Shown: positions 60,155 to 64,000 of the stretch, one piece after another | Position numbering within the stretch: the first letter of the stretch is position 1 | Layout: each line of letters starts with the position of its first letter | Assembly (NCBI RefSeq): GCF_033115175.1 | Contig: NC_084832.1 | Span: 10,095,342-10,159,341 of the forward strand | Reading direction: 5' to 3' | Source: Lepus europaeus | Taxonomy: Eukaryota; Chordata; Mammalia; Lagomorpha; Leporidae | Length of the DNA: 64,000 bases | Program-made: the position numbers and the translations under genes | The notes under the pieces: model-generated | The model's database searches: none | The model's input: the letters and a program-made list of their open reading frames with translations, nothing else | What the model was told of the DNA's origin: nothing

Positions 60155-61289
60155 AGGATTCAGATGGCGGAGCAGGGAGGGAGCTTGCTGCTCTAGTCTA
60201 GGAGAAGATGGTTTTGCAAAAGTAGGGAGTGTAGTCTCAGGCAAGAGTTAGGGAGAAAATAGCAGAGGAAACAGTAAGCAAATTGGAGCGCCACAGTGGA
60301 CCTACTGGAGGGCATGGACATGCACAACTAAGGACCCCAGCAGCTGACAGCCTCCACAATAGCCTTGGAGAGGGAGGTGGGATCAGACTGCAGCAGCCCA
60401 AGCCACTGGCAGAAAAGCGGCCCAAGAGCCTAGAGGGGATCTGGCTTGGAGCCCATGGGGCAAAGTGTAACTGCCAAACTAGAGGAGAAAACACAAAGCA
60501 GGGGCACATCTTCTCCCTCCCCAATCACTCTGCAACTGCAACCTGTAACAAACTGAGAGAGACAAGGTGCCATTTTGGACATACATAACAGCTGCACCAG
60601 CTTGTGTCCACACCCAGCAACCAGCCAAGTGGAGACTCCTGAGTCTGGTGGGGAGAATAAGACAGGCGGCTGGGTGCTTGTGACTGTTGGAGGCTTGTGT
60701 GCTGGGACTGTGAAAACACTGAGGCTGAGTGGGAAGACTCAGGGTGTGGCTGGGACTTTGGGCAGTCACTGTAGGAGGCTCCACAAGCTCAGGGCTCCCT
60801 GTTTACCTGGTAAGGGGCACTGCTGGGGAATCTGAGCTTACACTGAGGACTGCACAGATCCTCTATGTGGCCCTTGTGGCACAGTGGACAAATAATTACC
60901 CACTGGGGCTAGCACCCAGGCACTGGTCTCCTTTGTGGAGAGGAGCTCAGCTGAGTCTACACCAACAGATAAGAACAAATCTCCTCTCTGATAAAAAACA
61001 AAACAAAGAAAGAAACAAACAAAAAACACAGGAGATTTATCAGGCCAACCCTGGGTGTGTCACCTCAGACATGCCATTCACCCTGGAGAACTGAACAGAG
61101 CTTCCTGGCCACACCCACCACATACCTCTAGGTACTCACTGAAAGCAGACACTCCACTAATCTACAGAGGAATTGTACAGAGATAAAGGCCACCACAGTG
61201 CAAAAACAAATAAGAAACTAATAAATATCTCCACAAATGCTGAATTAAAAACACAAGAATTGAAGAAACAAGAATAAGGAAGACAACAT

Positions 61290-62205
61290 GATGTCCCCAA
61301 AAGAACACACTTCAATATTAGATTGTTAAGATGATGAGTTTGAAGAAATGCCAGAAAAGGAATTCAAAAAACTGATCATAGGATTACTTAGACGTAATCA
61401 GAAGAAAATGTACGAACTAATGAAATGCATGCATGACATGAAAGATTTCTCCCACAAAATTGAGATCTTAGAGAAATCAAAATGATATCTTAGAAATGAA
61501 GAATTCAATAGACAAATAAAAATGCAGTGGAAAGCCTTAACAACAGAATCAGTGAAGCAGAAGAATGAATATTTGACGTATAAGAAAAAGCACAGGTAAT
61601 CATACAATCAGACCAAACACAAGGAAAAGAAATTAGAAAACTGAAAAAACCTATTGGTAATCTACAGGCTACTATCAAACGACCCAACGTATGGGTTCTA
61701 GGAGTTCTAGAAGGTGTGGAAAGAGAGAAAGGATTAGAAGGTCTTTTTAGTGAAATAATGACAGAAAATTTCCCTAATTTGGAGAAAGAAAGGGACACCC
61801 ACGTACAGGAAGCACACAGAACTCCTAATAGACATGACTAGGAAAGACTTTCACAATGAGACATTGTAATCAAACTATTCACAGAAAAAAATAAAGATTC
61901 CAAAATGTACACAAGAGAAACGACAGATTACTTTCAGAGAATCTCCAATTAGACTCACAGCAGACTTCTCATCAGAAACCCTACAGACTAGGAGAGAAGG
62001 ATGAGATATATTCCAAGTCTTAACAGAAAAGAACTGTCAACCTAGAGTACTATACCCTGCAAAGCTCTCATTTATGAAGGGTGGTGAAATAAAGACCTTC
62101 CATGACAAACAGAAACTGAAAGAAAATGTCACTACCCATCCAGCACTGCAGAAGATGTTTAAGGATGTGCTGCACACAGAAACAAAGAAACATGGTCATC
62201 ACTAG
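61290..62205 (+). pseudogene. L1 ORF1, broken
   Basis: Pieces of the ORF1 RNA-binding protein are readable: a Lys/Glu-rich coiled-coil part (EFKKLIIGLLRRNQKKMYEL), the RRM part (KRPNVWVLGVLEGVE ... ENFPNLEKE) and the C-terminal YPAKLSF motif near 62060, ending with TAG at 62203-62205. At least three stops or frameshifts separate them. Confidence 0.8.
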
Positions 62206-62287
62206 GAAAGAAGGTAAAGGAAGAAAATATCCCAGTAGAAGTACTAAGGAAATCCAAAGTAAGAAAAATAGGAATCTTTATAGAAAA

Positions 62288-64000
62288 ATGGGAAGGCAAA
62301 GTCATTACTTATCTATAGTTACCTTGAATGTAAAAGGCCTTAATTCTCCAGTTAAAAGACACATACTGGCTGAATGGATTAAAAAAAAAAGACTTATCTA
62401 TTTGCTACTTAAAAGAAACACATCTCACCAAAAAGATGCAGGCAGACTGAAAGTGAAAAATGGAAAAAGATACTCCATGCTAACAGAAACCAAAAAAGAG
62501 CTGGTTAGCCATCCTAACTTAGACAAAATAGACTTTAACACAAAAACTGTTAAAAGAGATAAAGAAGGGTACTATGTAATGATTAAAGGATCAATTCAAC
62601 AAGAAGATGTAATATTTATAAATGTATATGCACCCAACTAATTACAGGGTACCTGGCTATTTAAAAGAAATGTTAAGGGATCTAAATGGAGACATAGACT
62701 CAAATACAATAGAAATGGGAGATTTCACTACCCCACTTTCAGCAATGGACAGATCCAACCATACAGAAAATCAGCAAGGAAACAGAGTTAACTGACACTA
62801 TAGACCAAATGTACTTAATATATCTACAGAACTTTTCATTCTACAGTTGCAGAATACACATTCTTCTCAAAAGTGCAGGGAACTTTCTCTAGAATTGACC
62901 ACATACTAGGCCATAAAGCAAGTCTCAGCAAATTCAAAAAAATAAAAATTGTACCATGTGTCTTCTCAGACTACAATGCAACGAAGCTGGAAATCGGCAA
63001 CTTAGGAATCTCCAGAACATATGTGAACACATGGAGACTGAACAACATGCTCCTGAATGAACATGGGTCATAGATGAAATTAAAAGAGAAATCAAAAAAT
63101 TTCTGGAAACAAATGAAAACAATAAAATATAATACAGCAAAAACAGTGTTAAGAGGAAAGTTTATAGCAACTGGTGCCTACATCAAGAAATTGGAAATGC
63201 ACCAAATAAATGAGCTATCAATGCATCTTAAGGATATAGAAAAACAGCAGCAAACCAAACCCAAAACTAGTAGAAGAGAAATAATTAAAATTAGAGAAGA
63301 AATTAACAAAATTGAAACAAAAAATACAAAAGCAAAACGGAGAGCTGGTTTTTTGAAAAAATAAACAAAATTGACACACCACTGGCCCAACCAACCGAAA
63401 AAAGGAAAAGATCCAAATCAATAAATTCAGAGATGAAAAAGGGAATGTAACAACAGACACCACAGAAATAAAGAGTCATCAGAAATCACTACAAAGAGCT
63501 AGTAATCCAACAAACTGCGAAACCTACAAGAAATGCATAGATTTCCTGGACACATACAACCTACTTAAATTAAGCCATGAAGACATAGAAAACCTAACCA
63601 GACCCATTACCAAGACAGAAATTGAGTAATAAAGACTCTTCCAACAAAGAAAAGCCCAGGACCAGATGGCTTCACAGCTGAATCCTATCAGACATTTAAA
63701 GAAGAACTAACTCCAATTCTTCTCAAGTTATTCAAAACAATTGAAAGGGAGGGAATCCTTGCAAATTCTTTCTATGAAGCCAGCATCACCTTAATTCCTA
63801 AACCTGGAAAAAGATGCAAGGGAGAAGGAGAATTACAGACCAATTTCCCTGATAAACACAGATGCAAAAATCTTCAACAAAATTCTAGGCAATCGTATCC
63901 AACAACATATCAGAATGATCCCTCACCCAGACCAAGCAGGATTTATCCCTTGTATGCAGGGATGCTTCAACATTCGCAAATCAATCAATGTAATGCATCA
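62288..64000 (+). pseudogene. L1 ORF2, broken and partial
   Basis: Starts with the endonuclease domain (TLNVKGLNSPVKRH, then KRDKEGYYVMIKGSIQQE and VYAPN, then RIDHILG near 62890). The catalytic Glu of the usual QETH motif is not present: the copy reads KRNTSH. A stop after VYAPN and later frameshifts follow. The start of the reverse-transcriptase domain ([16 protein letters not shown] near 63765) is seen; the window ends before the FADD active site. Confidence 0.85.

Larger units (their letters stand above)
60155..64000 (+). mobile_element. L1 retrotransposon, near 5'-complete, broken, runs off window
   Basis: The 5' end begins near CAGATGGCGGAGCAGGGAGG, a YY1-like site typical of L1 promoters. 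A 5' UTR of about 1.1 kb follows, then a broken ORF1 (about 61290-62205) and ORF2 from 62288. Many stops and frameshifts mean it cannot be autonomous. The element is sense on + and therefore antisense to TPP2, in whose intron it lies. The 3' end and TSD are outside the window. Confidence 0.9.

Noticed and set aside
62126-62641. 171-codon ORF as a host gene
   Set aside because: It is the end of L1 ORF1 region plus the L1 ORF2 endonuclease start.

Overview
This is vertebrate nuclear DNA from a lagomorph, most likely the European rabbit (Oryctolagus cuniculus) or a close leporid. The call rests on about 35 copies of the lagomorph tRNA-derived C-SINE, many with clear target-site duplications (TSDs), on L1 copies with a rabbit-type 3' end, and on two mammalian genes with intact splice sites. 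There is no operon structure, CRISPR array or bacterial gene content. Most long open frames are chance products of SINEs or of a 33-bp minisatellite.

Layout. 1-8.1 kb is intergenic: C-SINEs, MIR remnants, microsatellites and one possible decayed retrocopy. 8.1-18.5 kb holds METTL21C on the + strand in four coding exons (8111-8228, 11543-11694, 17410-17527, 18030-18424) that join to a 260-residue lysine methyltransferase. Its second intron contains a 2-kb minisatellite of 33-bp units (13363-15321) with nested higher-order duplications. 18.5-26.5 kb is an intergenic gap with a solo-LTR-like fragment of an old endogenous retrovirus, C-SINEs and a decayed L1 carrying three SINE insertions. 26.5-57.8 kb holds the 3' half of TPP2 on the - strand: 13 constitutive coding exons plus a 39-bp cassette exon. 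Together they encode about residues 674 to 1249 (human numbering) of tripeptidyl peptidase II. The protease catalytic domain lies on exons beyond the right edge. 57.8-64.0 kb is the next upstream TPP2 intron, filled by SINEs and by a broken but nearly 5'-complete L1 that runs off the window.

The two genes are convergent (tail to tail), the same arrangement as METTL21C and TPP2 on human 13q33. Nothing suggests they act together. TPP2 is a giant cytosolic exopeptidase downstream of the proteasome; METTL21C is a muscle-enriched protein-lysine methyltransferase.

Points worth a second look: the minisatellite and its 691-bp duplication; the TPP2 cassette exon with two competing acceptors, one in frame and one leading to an immediate stop; three SINE-in-SINE nests; a head-to-head chimeric SINE joined at shared microhomology; and the LTR fragment. 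I found no convincing new multi-gene system.
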